From the NCBI GenBank assembly GCA_021732545.1, contig JAKFUW010000258.1, positions 1-6,507 of the forward strand: a stretch of DNA of 6,507 bases, in the 5' to 3' direction. The first letter of the stretch is position 1. Every line of letters begins with the position of its first letter. Positions 1-6,134 of this stretch are shown one piece after another. This stretch comes from Alphaproteobacteria bacterium (GTDB lineage Bacteria; Pseudomonadota; Alphaproteobacteria; Rickettsiales; UBA3002). The translations under genes were made by a program, and so were the position numbers. The notes under the pieces are model-generated. The model was given only the letters and a program-made list of their open reading frames with translations. It was not told where the DNA came from and did no database searches.

Positions 1-2120
1 GAACCGCCTCCGCCACTACCAGAATCTTTGGGTTTGCAAAGCTCATCGGTGAGTTTTTGCAGGCAACGCGAAAATTCGGCAGGGGTGTTAAAGGCCATGC
101 AATCAAGAACTTTGCGCGGGCAGCCATCAAAGCTGAATTGTTTGAGTTTCACATCGGCTGGTGCCTTGGCAAGAGCTGCAATACAAGCATCGGGGTTGCC
201 AAAGGCCTCGGCTGTGCAAGAGCTTGGTTTATCTTCGCCGCCGCCACCGCACCCTTGCATGACTTGTTTTATGGTATCAGCTAAACCACCACCGCCTGCG
301 CCTCCACCGCCCCCACCTAAAAAAGGTATAATTCCACCGCCACCAGGGGGGGCAAAGCTTTTTAAATCCAGCTTGTAATCGCCTTGAAGAAATTGTCCGC
401 CAGCAGTAAAGTGCAAGAGATCGCTGGTCACGCCTTTGTCGCGGAGTGCAGGGGCTTTCATCCGTTCCAAAATGCCATCAAGGTTTTGCGTGTTAAATGG
501 TAATTGCGCCACCGAATCGCCCACCACGGGGTTGCCAAAATGTCTAGCTTGCATCACATCATCGATGGTTTTGCCTTTTAGGGCCTTGGCCATTTTATGC
601 TCTTGCCCAGGGCGATAGTCTTTGGGGTTATAGGTGGCATAAGCAGGGGTGTTGAGATAGACGGCATTGCCTGCAAGAGTTTGCCCCAGATCTTCTTTGG
701 TATAGTCGTAAGCATTGTTTGTGCAGTTATTGCAATAAGAGCTTCTACCTTTTAGCTTGTAGTCTTTGTCAAACTGATAGGAAAGCGAAGGGTTTTTGGG
801 CGAAGGGAACTGACCGCCTGAGGTTAAAAAAGTGAATTGATCGAACAACATTTGTGCGATTTTCATAGCGGCTTGCCCACCGCATCCGCCACCACCACCG
901 GAGCTTGCCGCTAACATGATTTTGTCGATGTTTTTGACATAATCAGGCATGGCGTAACCCGTTTGGCCATCGGCTGTCTGGGTTTTCTCCAGTTCGCTAG
1001 CTTGCGGCAGCGATGCATGAGCATCGTCGATCACATCGATTGATTGGCCATTAATGTCGGATTTTTCAGCGAGCTTGGCTTCCTGGCCAGGACGGAAATC
1101 TTTGGGGTTATAGGTTTCACCTGCTTGGGTATTCAGGGCGTTCTTTTCGTTGGAGTTTTTATCGTTATTTTCATGGTTGATCTTGTTTTGGGCAAAAGCA
1201 GTATCGGTAAATTGATCTTTCAGCGCCTTGGCATAATATTGCAAACAACCAAGATCGGTGCTGCCCGCACATGCTTCTTGGCCTTCAAGCTGCGCTGCAA
1301 TGATCGGTACACCCGAGCCGGGAACAGTGAGCGCTTGTGCATCCGCCATTTTTGCCATTATTGTTCCTGCTGTTTGACCATCTAAGCTGGTATCACGGCC
1401 TTCGCGTGCAAGGGTATTGGTGTAGGGTTTGCGTTCATGCGGCACGCTAGCACCGGGGGCACAGCCTTTTTCTTCGCTTAAAAACACTTTGCTAGGCACC
1501 CCTGCTGTCTTGGGGTTGGCACCTGCGGCCACAATACAGGCAGAGCAGGCCATATCCAGTTCGCGCATCCATTCACAGGGCGTTGTTTTTTCGATGACTT
1601 TACGAAAACATTTCACACGGCCACTAAATCCAGCTGTCTGAACACCGCCCTGTGCCGCGCCATCTTCCGTACATTCATCATTACCGATAATACGGGTGTT
1701 GCAATTAGTTGAGTGTGCGGAATTACTTGAAGCCTGATACACCCCCACTCTGTGCGTGTTTTTATTGCTCAGGCACCCTGCCGGCACTTTAGGATCCTGC
1801 TTGTTGGGAACGGGAACATAATTGAGTTTAGCAAGTTTTGGCTTATCAACCATGGACATCGCTTCGGTGGAAAGACACGGGCTTGCTTCTGGCGTCCACG
1901 ATCCATGCCAGCATTTACAGCCCGCCGATTTCGTTTGCATCGTCTTGGCGACTTTATCAAACTTGGCTATGCAGTCTTTTTTGTCGCACCAGCACTGGCC
2001 CATTGCGGCTGTCCCGCTTCCTGCTCCAGCGGCATAGCTTGCCACGGGCTGCATCGCGGCAGCCACCATCAGGCACAAAGCCAGAAGGGGGGTGAGCACG
2101 TGAGCAAGGTTAAATTTCAT
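1..2120 (-). CDS. Large exported Cys- and Gly-rich protein of unknown family (partial, 3' end beyond window)
   Basis: Reading the minus strand from ATG at 2120-2118, the frame stays open for 706 codons to the left edge, so the C-terminus is missing. I do not recognise the family. Residues 1-30 form a signal peptide: a basic start, a hydrophobic core at 8-23, and a likely signal peptidase I site after Ser-Tyr-Ala30. Cys16 lacks a lipobox. The mature part has about 26 cysteines, including two C-x-C motifs (43-45 and 68-70), C-S-A-C near 195 and C-N-N-C near 462. This suggests a disulfide-bonded periplasmic, surface or secreted protein. Glycine runs occur at 408-415, 593-612, 625-628 and 701-706. 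A module is present twice: TYNPKDFRPGQE at 336 and TYNPKDYRPGQE at 496, each followed by a GGQF and a DYKL motif. A modest AGG lies 8 bases before the ATG. It is divergent from virB8. A link to the secretion system is inferred from position only. Confidence 0.85.
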   Translation of the reverse strand, partial: MKFNLAHVLTPLLALCLMVAAAMQPVASYAAGAGSGTAAMGQCWCDKKDCIAKFDKVAKTMQTKSAGCKCWHGSWTPEASPCLSTEAMSMVDKPKLAKLNYVPVPNKQDPKVPAGCLSNKNTHRVGVYQASSNSAHSTNCNTRIIGNDECTEDGAAQGGVQTAGFSGRVKCFRKVIEKTTPCEWMRELDMACSACIVAAGANPKTAGVPSKVFLSEEKGCAPGASVPHERKPYTNTLAREGRDTSLDGQTAGTIMAKMADAQALTVPGSGVPIIAAQLEGQEACAGSTDLGCLQYYAKALKDQFTDTAFAQNKINHENNDKNSNEKNALNTQAGETYNPKDFRPGQEAKLAEKSDINGQSIDVIDDAHASLPQASELEKTQTADGQTGYAMPDYVKNIDKIMLAASSGGGGGCGGQAAMKIAQMLFDQFTFLTSGGQFPSPKNPSLSYQFDKDYKLKGRSSYCNNCTNNAYDYTKEDLGQTLAGNAVYLNTPAYATYNPKDYRPGQEHKMAKALKGKTIDDVMQARHFGNPVVGDSVAQLPFNTQNLDGILERMKAPALRDKGVTSDLLHFTAGGQFLQGDYKLDLKSFAPPGGGGIIPFLGGGGGGAGGGGLADTIKQVMQGCGGGGEDKPSSCTAEAFGNPDACIAALAKAPADVKLKQFSFDGCPRKVLDCMAFNTPAEFSRCLQKLTDELCKPKDSGSGGGG

Positions 2121-2156
2121 GCAGTTCGCCTAATAAATCAGTGTCAAGTTCGTTTC

Positions 2157-2184
2157 AGCATATCGCTGATAATTATTAGATCAA
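2157..2184 (-). promoter_or_regulatory. Possible promoter of the large exported protein
   Basis: On the minus strand, TTGATC (2184-2179) and TATGCT (2162-2157) are separated by 16 bases and lie about 37 bases before the ATG at 2120. Each box matches the sigma-70 consensus at 4 of 6 positions. The region between the divergent genes (2121-2278) is AT-rich and must hold promoters for both directions. I found no convincing box pair for virB8. This is a weak call by eye. Confidence 0.25.
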
Positions 2185-2278
2185 CAACATTACCATATTT
2201 TTGTTTCAATTTCACGCAAATTGTGGAAAAATTCATTTCAAATACGCCTAAAAATTGATCTATTTCCAAAGGTTTCCC

Positions 2279-3016
2279 GTGACATCACAACAACACTCGA
2301 TTAGCCAGCAAATCGAAGATGGCAGCTATTTCTATGAAGCCCGCCAATGGTATAATCTGGTGTATATCGGGCCGATTCCTGAGCGAATTTTCTTTCTGAT
2401 TATCACGGCAATCTCAGTGGTGATTTTTATCTTTGCCATCATGTCTGTGTATAACTTGTTACCCATTAAGCCGCGCGTGCCATTTGTCTATCGCGCGAGC
2501 GATATGATCAACGAGATTCCGACCATGATTCGCTTTAAAGCTCCCAACGAACCATCCAATCCGGCGCTGATTAAATATCATCTGGGGCTTTATACCACGA
2601 TGCGTGAATCCTACACTGAAGATCAATTTATGCTGCGCTGGGCTTATGCAAAACATTATAGCGACCCAAGCTCATTCCAAGAATATGATAGACTGACTAA
2701 TCCTAATAACCCTCGCAGTGCCATAAGCCAATTTGGCAAATATTCGGATGTAAAAGTGACGATTGAAAGTGTGACGTATAATCGTGAAGTGATGCCGTTT
2801 AAGGGAGTGGTAAACTTTTCCACAGAGTTGCTAGGGCCTGGGGTCAAGAAAAAAACCAACTGGACGGCGAACATCAGCTTTGAGTATACAGATCTGATTG
2901 AGACCGATCACTTTGATGAAACATTGCGTGATTATGTGTTGACCTATAAGGAGCCGACCTTTCGTGTGCTGTCTTATGAGTCTCGCGAGCGTTTGGGAAC
3001 AGGATCAGGGCAATAA
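2279..3016 (+). CDS. virB8: VirB8-family type IV secretion inner-membrane protein
   Basis: VirB8 is a bitopic inner-membrane protein whose periplasmic NTF2-like domain helps assemble the T4SS channel. The 245-residue product has the family layout: a cytoplasmic N-terminus (1-36) with the aromatic stretch YFYEARQWYN, one membrane helix at about 37-58 (IFFLIITAISVVIFIFAIMS), and a periplasmic domain from 59 to the end. Family-like segments are MRESYTED at 108-115 and NPNNPRS at 141-147, the latter matching the usual NPxNPxS-like stretch after the second helix. I chose GTG 2279 because AAAGG (2268-2272) sits 6 bases before it. The frame also opens at TTG 2255, which would add eight residues but has no ribosome binding site. 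Five bases separate the stop from virB9, so the two are very probably co-transcribed. Confidence 0.85.
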   Translation: MTSQQHSISQQIEDGSYFYEARQWYNLVYIGPIPERIFFLIITAISVVIFIFAIMSVYNLLPIKPRVPFVYRASDMINEIPTMIRFKAPNEPSNPALIKYHLGLYTTMRESYTEDQFMLRWAYAKHYSDPSSFQEYDRLTNPNNPRSAISQFGKYSDVKVTIESVTYNREVMPFKGVVNFSTELLGPGVKKKTNWTANISFEYTDLIETDHFDETLRDYVLTYKEPTFRVLSYESRERLGTGSGQ

Positions 3017-3021
3017 CTAAG

Positions 3022-3837
3022 ATGGTAATGTATAATTTTTATAAACAGATAAAGCTCATGGCGCTAGTCGTTGCGTTGGTTGTACCCGCATGGCAAGCCT
3101 TTGCCTTACAGGAGCCGCGATCCATCGCGACCGATTTTCGCCTGCGTGTGGTGCGCTACAGCCCCAATGAGGTTTTCCGGTTTGAAGGCCATTATGGCTA
3201 TCAATCTAGTATTGAATTTGCCTCGGATGAAACCGTGCAGACCGTGTCGCTGGGAGATTCGGTGGCATGGTTGGTGGAGCCTGCGAAAGACCGGCTGTTT
3301 ATCAAGCCTATTGAGCAGGATGCGATGACCAATATGACGGTGATTACCGACAAACACACCTATCACTTTGAGCTTCACGCCGCAGAAACCGAAGATATTC
3401 GCGACAAAAGCCTAGTGTTTGTGATGCGCTTTGCCTACCCCGATGATGATCTGGCCGCACTCAACTATGGCGAAGATGACATTCCCGATTATGAATCGGA
3501 GCCTGAGAAATATAATTTCAATTACACCATTCAAGGTTCGGATTTAATCTCGCCGATCCGCATTTTTGATGACGGCGAATTTACCTACTTTGAATTCAAA
3601 GAAAAGAATGCGGATGTGCCAGGGTTTTTCTTTGTTGATGCGGGCGGCAATGAAGAGCTTGTCAACTTTCGCACCCGTGGCAACTTCATTGTGGTCGAGC
3701 GCGTGTCGCCGATATTCACGTTGCGGCGCGGCGCCTATATTGCGTGCGTTTATAATGAATCGTTGACGCACGAAGTGCCGCCACCACCTCCAGGTTTTTG
3801 GGATAAGTTGACGAGTGGCGAATTTTTCCGGTTGTAA
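3022..3837 (+). CDS. virB9: VirB9/CagX/TrbG-family type IV secretion protein
   Basis: VirB9 forms, with VirB7 and VirB10, the T4SS core complex that spans the periplasm and outer membrane. The 271-residue precursor has a signal peptide (1-28, hydrophobic core 12-24, likely cleavage after AFA28). The N-terminal domain carries the hallmark run RVVRYSPNEVFRFEGHYGY, then EFASDETVQTVSLGDS, LFIKPIEQDAMTNMTVIT and YHFEL. An acidic linker follows (about 140-172, rich in Asp and Glu). The C-terminal beta domain starts near 178 with PIRIFDDGEFTYFEF and continues through FFFVDAGGNEELVNFR and FTLRRGAYIACVYNE. Length is normal for the family. The tail has five consecutive prolines (253-257). ATG 3022 has only a weak ribosome binding site; ATG 3028 or 3058 are alternatives, and both keep the signal peptide core. 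No virB10 follows. Confidence 0.92.
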   Translation: MVMYNFYKQIKLMALVVALVVPAWQAFALQEPRSIATDFRLRVVRYSPNEVFRFEGHYGYQSSIEFASDETVQTVSLGDSVAWLVEPAKDRLFIKPIEQDAMTNMTVITDKHTYHFELHAAETEDIRDKSLVFVMRFAYPDDDLAALNYGEDDIPDYESEPEKYNFNYTIQGSDLISPIRIFDDGEFTYFEFKEKNADVPGFFFVDAGGNEELVNFRTRGNFIVVERVSPIFTLRRGAYIACVYNESLTHEVPPPPPGFWDKLTSGEFFRL

Positions 3838-3844
3838 AATGTTT

Positions 3845-3878
3845 ATGACAGTTTTGTGAAGCTCTCCGTGACTGTCAT
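3845..3878. repeat. 8-bp inverted repeat between virB9 and the next gene
   Basis: ATGACAGT (3845-3852) and ACTGTCAT (3871-3878) are perfect inverted copies separated by 18 bases. It begins 8 bases after the virB9 stop and lies about 50 bases before the next start codon. No T-run follows, so it is not a standard intrinsic terminator. It could be an operator for the downstream gene or an mRNA 3'-end stem. Confidence 0.5.
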
Positions 3879-3913
3879 TAAACTGACATATGGATAGGTT
3901 AGAATTTTCTTCT

Positions 3914-3919
3914 AAGGAG
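3914..3919 (+). promoter_or_regulatory. Strong ribosome binding site fixing the GTG start at 3927
   Basis: AAGGAG lies 7 bases before GTG 3927. It is the strongest Shine-Dalgarno match in the window, and it supports the GTG as the true start of the downstream gene. Confidence 0.8.
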
Positions 3920-3926
3920 ATATATC

Positions 3927-4484
3927 GTGATTGAATCCGTGAGCGAAGACGTGCCTTCTAAACAGGTGGAAAAGCAAACCATTCAGATTGTGCATGTTCC
4001 AGCCCCGATGAATTATCGGGGTGGATCAGGCGAAGAATCTTCCAAATTAAGCGTGCCTACATTGCTCGCCTTGGGTGCAGGAGCTGCGGCAGGGTTGGCG
4101 GCTAACACCGCCACTCACTTTTATCTAAATTCGCAGCTTATTCCCTTCGATGCCAAAGTAGCAGAGTTAACACGTAACGATATCATGAATAGGTCTGGTG
4201 CAGGGCTTGCGAATATGGGCGTAGGCATGGATGCTGGCATGGGTAGCCATGTCATTCAAGATGCACATAGCCTGAATCTCATCCGTTCTGGTGAGTATCC
4301 GCTGGCGGAAATGATGTATAAATTTGGTGGGCGTGGCGGTGTGTCGCTTGCAGCAGGCTTAGTTGCGGGTGTATCTGCCTTTGCATTGGTATCATCCATG
4401 TATGCATCCAAAGATTCACGTGATAATGATAAAAGCTGGTCTAAAAGAGTCGATGAGCAAGACAGGCAAGTCAGCCAACGATAA
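3927..4484 (+). CDS. Unrecognised protein with two hydrophobic segments
   Basis: I do not recognise this 185-residue protein. It has a polar N-terminus (1-42), a small-residue hydrophobic segment at about 43-62 (Ala/Gly-rich), a middle region of about 75 residues and a second hydrophobic segment at about 138-159. A charged tail (161-185) rich in Asp, Lys, Arg and Gln follows. The middle holds a Gly/Met-rich stretch, GAGLANMGVGMDAGMG (91-106). There is no signal peptide. With two helices, both ends would face the same side of the membrane, which would place the middle loop opposite. The start is GTG with an excellent AAGGAG site. It lies 89 bases after virB9 on the same strand, with an inverted repeat between, so it may have its own promoter. 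A T4SS accessory role is possible from position only. Its stop is 3 bases from the stop of the convergent gene. Confidence 0.8.
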   Translation: MIESVSEDVPSKQVEKQTIQIVHVPAPMNYRGGSGEESSKLSVPTLLALGAGAAAGLAANTATHFYLNSQLIPFDAKVAELTRNDIMNRSGAGLANMGVGMDAGMGSHVIQDAHSLNLIRSGEYPLAEMMYKFGGRGGVSLAAGLVAGVSAFALVSSMYASKDSRDNDKSWSKRVDEQDRQVSQR

Positions 4485-4487
4485 GAC

Positions 4488-4949
4488 TTAATCCTTATCC
4501 TCCACCTTTGCAGGTTCTGGCTCCGGCAGCGAATCACCGTGTGAAAAATCGCTGGTGGCCGAACTCAGATGCACCACATCAAGCGTGATGTGACCTTTGT
4601 TGAGCAAGCTTCCCATTGCTGAGCGGATATCATTCAAATTCATGGCCGAGAGTTTCGATTCAATCGCGCCGCCAACTTTGCGCTGGTGCTGAATGTGATG
4701 CACCGCTTGGCGCACCATCTGCTTAATTAATTGATGGTATTTTTCGGTGATGGTGAGCTTGGTCGCATGCATGCGGCAGATGCCCGCCAAGCGATCGGAA
4801 ATCTCCTCAATCTCGCGCTCATCAATGATGCCATCGGCCAGATAATCTTCCAGCACGGGTTTGGGGATTTGGTTGATCGCGTCCCACAACACTTTGGTGG
4901 TGGGGTCATTCAGGCTGATACCGGTGGCAGGAGCGCTGGGAGCTGGCAT
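4488..4949 (-). CDS. Unrecognised helical soluble protein
   Basis: I do not recognise this 153-residue protein. It has a short Ala/Pro/Ser-rich start, then a long charged, probably helical region with no signal peptide or membrane segment. This includes an acidic stretch DGIIDEREIEEISDRLAG around residues 40-57 and a basic, His-rich stretch (KQMVRQAVHHIQHQRK) around 80-95. The end is acidic and proline-containing (LPEPEPAKVEDKD). ATG 4949 is chosen because AAGGA (minus strand of 4956-4960) lies 6 bases before it. The frame also opens at TTG 4964, five codons upstream, but that start is less well placed. The gene is divergent from hisI across 64 bases of AT-rich DNA that must hold both promoters. 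It is convergent with the two-segment membrane protein. Its function is not known to me. Confidence 0.75.
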   Translation of the reverse strand: MPAPSAPATGISLNDPTTKVLWDAINQIPKPVLEDYLADGIIDEREIEEISDRLAGICRMHATKLTITEKYHQLIKQMVRQAVHHIQHQRKVGGAIESKLSAMNLNDIRSAMGSLLNKGHITLDVVHLSSATSDFSHGDSLPEPEPAKVEDKD

Positions 4950-5013
4950 GGCTTTTCCTTGCAAATAATCCTACTTATTATTATGTAAGAACATTCAAAA
5001 AGGAAATGAAAAG

Positions 5014-5484
5014 ATGACCATGTTCGCCAAACGCCTAACCATTGAACAAGTGGAAGAAAGCACCGACCTTGCGCCCAAATTTGATGAACACGGACTGATT
5101 GCGTGTGTCACCACTGCGGCAGGCTCGGGCGAAGTGCTGATGCTGGGCTATATGAACGAGGAAGCCTTCGTGAAAACGATTGAGACCGGTGAAGCGCATT
5201 ATTTCAGCCGCTCACGCCAAGTGTTGTGGCATAAGGGCGCAACCTCGGGTCTCGTGCAAAAGGTGGTTGAGATGCGCATCGATGATGACCAGGATGCGGT
5301 ATGGCTGAGCGTGGAAATCCCTGGCGATGCCAGCTGCCATGTGGGCTATCGCAGTTGTTTTTATCGTGCCATCCCCACTGGCAAAACGCCAGACGCTGCG
5401 CTTGCACTGGAGTTTAAAGAGCATGAAAAATCGTTTGATCCTAAAGCGATCTATGGCGATGCGCCGAACCCGACGATTTTGTGA
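5014..5484 (+). CDS. hisI: Phosphoribosyl-AMP cyclohydrolase
   Basis: HisI opens the purine ring of 1-(5-phosphoribosyl)-AMP, the third step of histidine synthesis, in the cytoplasm. Family blocks are in order: FDEHGLIACVTT, VLMLGYMNEEAF, HYFSRSRQVLWHKGATSG, a metal site DDDQD (90-94), and CHVGYRSCFYR with Cys108 and Cys115. The acidic triad D90/D92/D94 fits the Mg site, and Cys108/Cys115 fit two of the Zn ligands. The residue between the first two acids is usually Cys (DCD), and here it is Asp91. At 156 residues the protein is a little longer than the usual 110-140, through an N-terminal extension. No HisE domain is fused. ATG 5014 is preceded by AAGGA about 10 bases away; ATG 5020 is an alternative. 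No other his gene is nearby. The last eight codons or so are duplicated 116 bases downstream. Confidence 0.95.
   Translation: MTMFAKRLTIEQVEESTDLAPKFDEHGLIACVTTAAGSGEVLMLGYMNEEAFVKTIETGEAHYFSRSRQVLWHKGATSGLVQKVVEMRIDDDQDAVWLSVEIPGDASCHVGYRSCFYRAIPTGKTPDAALALEFKEHEKSFDPKAIYGDAPNPTIL
5460..5482 (+). repeat. Left copy of a 23-bp direct repeat (hisI 3' end)
   Basis: This segment, beginning TGCGCCGAACCC and ending GATTTTGT, covers the last codons of hisI. It is repeated exactly at 5576-5598, 116 bases downstream. The identity stops sharply on both sides. Confidence 0.9.
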
Positions 5485-5488
5485 TTTT

Positions 5489-5558
5489 TGTCATGCCGCA
5501 CTTGTTGCGGCATCTCCATCCGTATCTTACCAGACCCCGCAACAAGTGCGGGGTGACA
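5489..5558. repeat. Palindromic intergenic repeat element (double hairpin)
   Basis: The 70-bp element has TGTCA at the left end and TGACA at the right. Inside are two perfect 8-bp hairpins: ATGCCGCA/TGCGGCAT (5493-5500 and 5506-5513) and ACCCCGCA/TGCGGGGT (5534-5541 and 5547-5554), with 5-base loops. The two halves are also near-perfect reverse complements of each other, so the whole can fold either as two small stems or one long one. It lies between two exact 23-bp copies of the hisI end. No T-run follows either stem. This type of short non-coding palindromic repeat is frequent in alphaproteobacterial intergenic regions. Confidence 0.85.
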
Positions 5559-5575
5559 GCTAAAGAGAATAGTGG

Positions 5576-5598
5576 TGCGCCGAACCCGACGATTTTGT
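5576..5598 (+). repeat. Right copy of the 23-bp direct repeat
   Basis: This is identical to 5460-5482. In the matching frame it still reads APNPTIL followed by a stop (TAG at 5598-5600). It may therefore be the original end of hisI, displaced when the intervening 93 bases arrived. Confidence 0.9.
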
Positions 5599-5605
5599 AG
5601 GGTAG

Positions 5606-5634
5606 TTGAATCGTTGTGATTTTTTGTGTATACT
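5606..5634 (+). promoter_or_regulatory. Likely sigma-70 promoter of the DUF1640-like gene
   Basis: TTGAAT (5606-5611) and TATACT (5629-5634) are separated by exactly 17 bases and match the consensus well. The expected start of transcription, near 5641, would fall on the GGAG ribosome binding site itself. That leaves a leader of only about a dozen bases. Confidence 0.5.
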
Positions 5635-5652
5635 CAATTTGGAGATATTAAA

Positions 5653-5922
5653 ATGACATCTATCACGTTTGATCGCTTGCACTATATGGAGAATCTGAAA
5701 GCAGCAGGTTTGCCAGAAGCTCACGCGCGAGCGCATGCCGTGGCGCTTGATGAGGCGTTGCGCGATACCGTGGCAACTCAGGCAGATGTGCAGCTGATAA
5801 AAACGGATATTCAGATGTTGAGAATGGAAATGCGAGAACTGGAATTGCGTTTAACCGTTAAAACGGGCGCGATGATCATGGCTTTGGGCGGTGTGTTGGT
5901 GGCGATTAAGTTTCTTGGTTAG
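5653..5922 (+). CDS. Small DUF1640-like coiled-coil protein with C-terminal membrane anchor
   Basis: The 89-residue product resembles bacterial DUF1640 proteins, distant relatives of the mitochondrial CCDC90/MCUR1 family. It opens with an ITFDRLHYMENLKAAGLPE segment typical of the family, where a helix-turn is followed by an Ala-rich helix. A heptad-like coiled coil runs from about 43 to 70 (DVQLIKTDIQMLRMEMRELELRL), and one hydrophobic segment ends the protein (about 71-88). Family members are usually of similar length, and their molecular role in bacteria is poorly known. ATG 5653 is chosen because GGAG (5641-5644) lies 8 bases before it. The frame extends to GTG 5626, but that codon overlaps the likely promoter. 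The gene stands alone, between repeat clusters. Confidence 0.8.
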   Translation: MTSITFDRLHYMENLKAAGLPEAHARAHAVALDEALRDTVATQADVQLIKTDIQMLRMEMRELELRLTVKTGAMIMALGGVLVAIKFLG

Positions 5923-6003
5923 GTAATGTGACGCTCTGTTTCTTGCACTTGCAGCGCTGGTCGCGGCAGCGAATAACGCCCCTTCACCTAAAATTCACAG
6001 AAC

Positions 6004-6033
6004 CTGTCACCCCGTCATTTGGCGGGGTGACAG
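6004..6033. repeat. Perfect 11-bp-stem palindrome
   Basis: CTGTCACCCCG (6004-6014) pairs with CGGGGTGACAG (6023-6033) around an 8-base loop. Its right arm shares 12 consecutive bases (6022-6033) with the end of the element behind hisI (5548-5559), so the two belong to one repeat family. It lies between two convergent genes, and no T-run follows on either strand. Confidence 0.85.
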
Positions 6034-6047
6034 TAAGCTTCCCAGCA

Positions 6048-6105
6048 TCACATTCCGCATTTAATGCGGAATCTCTCAAGACTCCGCGTCACGCGCGGAG
6101 TGTGA
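6048..6105. repeat. Second double-hairpin palindromic element
   Basis: The ends are TCACA and TGTGA. Two perfect hairpins lie inside: ATTCCGCAT/ATGCGGAAT (6052-6060 and 6064-6072, 3-base loop) and ACTCCGCG/CGCGGAGT (6081-6088 and 6094-6101, 5-base loop). The layout and the inner junction (GCGG-x-ATCTC ... AGAC-x-CCGC) match the element at 5489-5558, but with a shorter spacer. It is a diverged member of the same family. Confidence 0.8.
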
Positions 6106-6134
6106 GATTTATTGACGGCCAGACGGCCTAATGG

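Noticed and set aside
28..2258. Several plus-strand open frames of 60-168 codons, some proline-rich
   Set aside because: They are shadows of the 706-codon minus-strand gene. The proline runs are the reverse complement of its glycine runs, and none has a convincing ribosome binding site or recognisable protein.
2255..2278. TTG-initiated extension of VirB8 by eight residues
   Set aside because: There is no ribosome binding site before TTG 2255, while GTG 2279 has AAAGG at good spacing.
4256..4537. Minus-strand open frame of 93 codons
   Set aside because: It overlaps two better-supported genes on both strands, is rich in Arg, Ser and Pro, and lacks any family-like feature.
5327..5563. Plus-strand open frame overlapping the end of hisI
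   Set aside because: It overlaps hisI in another frame and runs into the palindromic repeat, so it is unlikely to be a gene.
5930..6063. Frame with a signal-peptide-like run (ALFLALAALVAAANNAPSP) just after the DUF1640-like gene
   Set aside because: There is no start codon at a useful position (a stop lies at 5924-5926). The frame soon enters the hairpins and ends, so at most it is a decayed fragment.
5928..6131. Plus-strand open frame of 67 codons over the repeat cluster
   Set aside because: Most of its length is palindromic repeat sequence. The product looks random and no ribosome binding site is seen.
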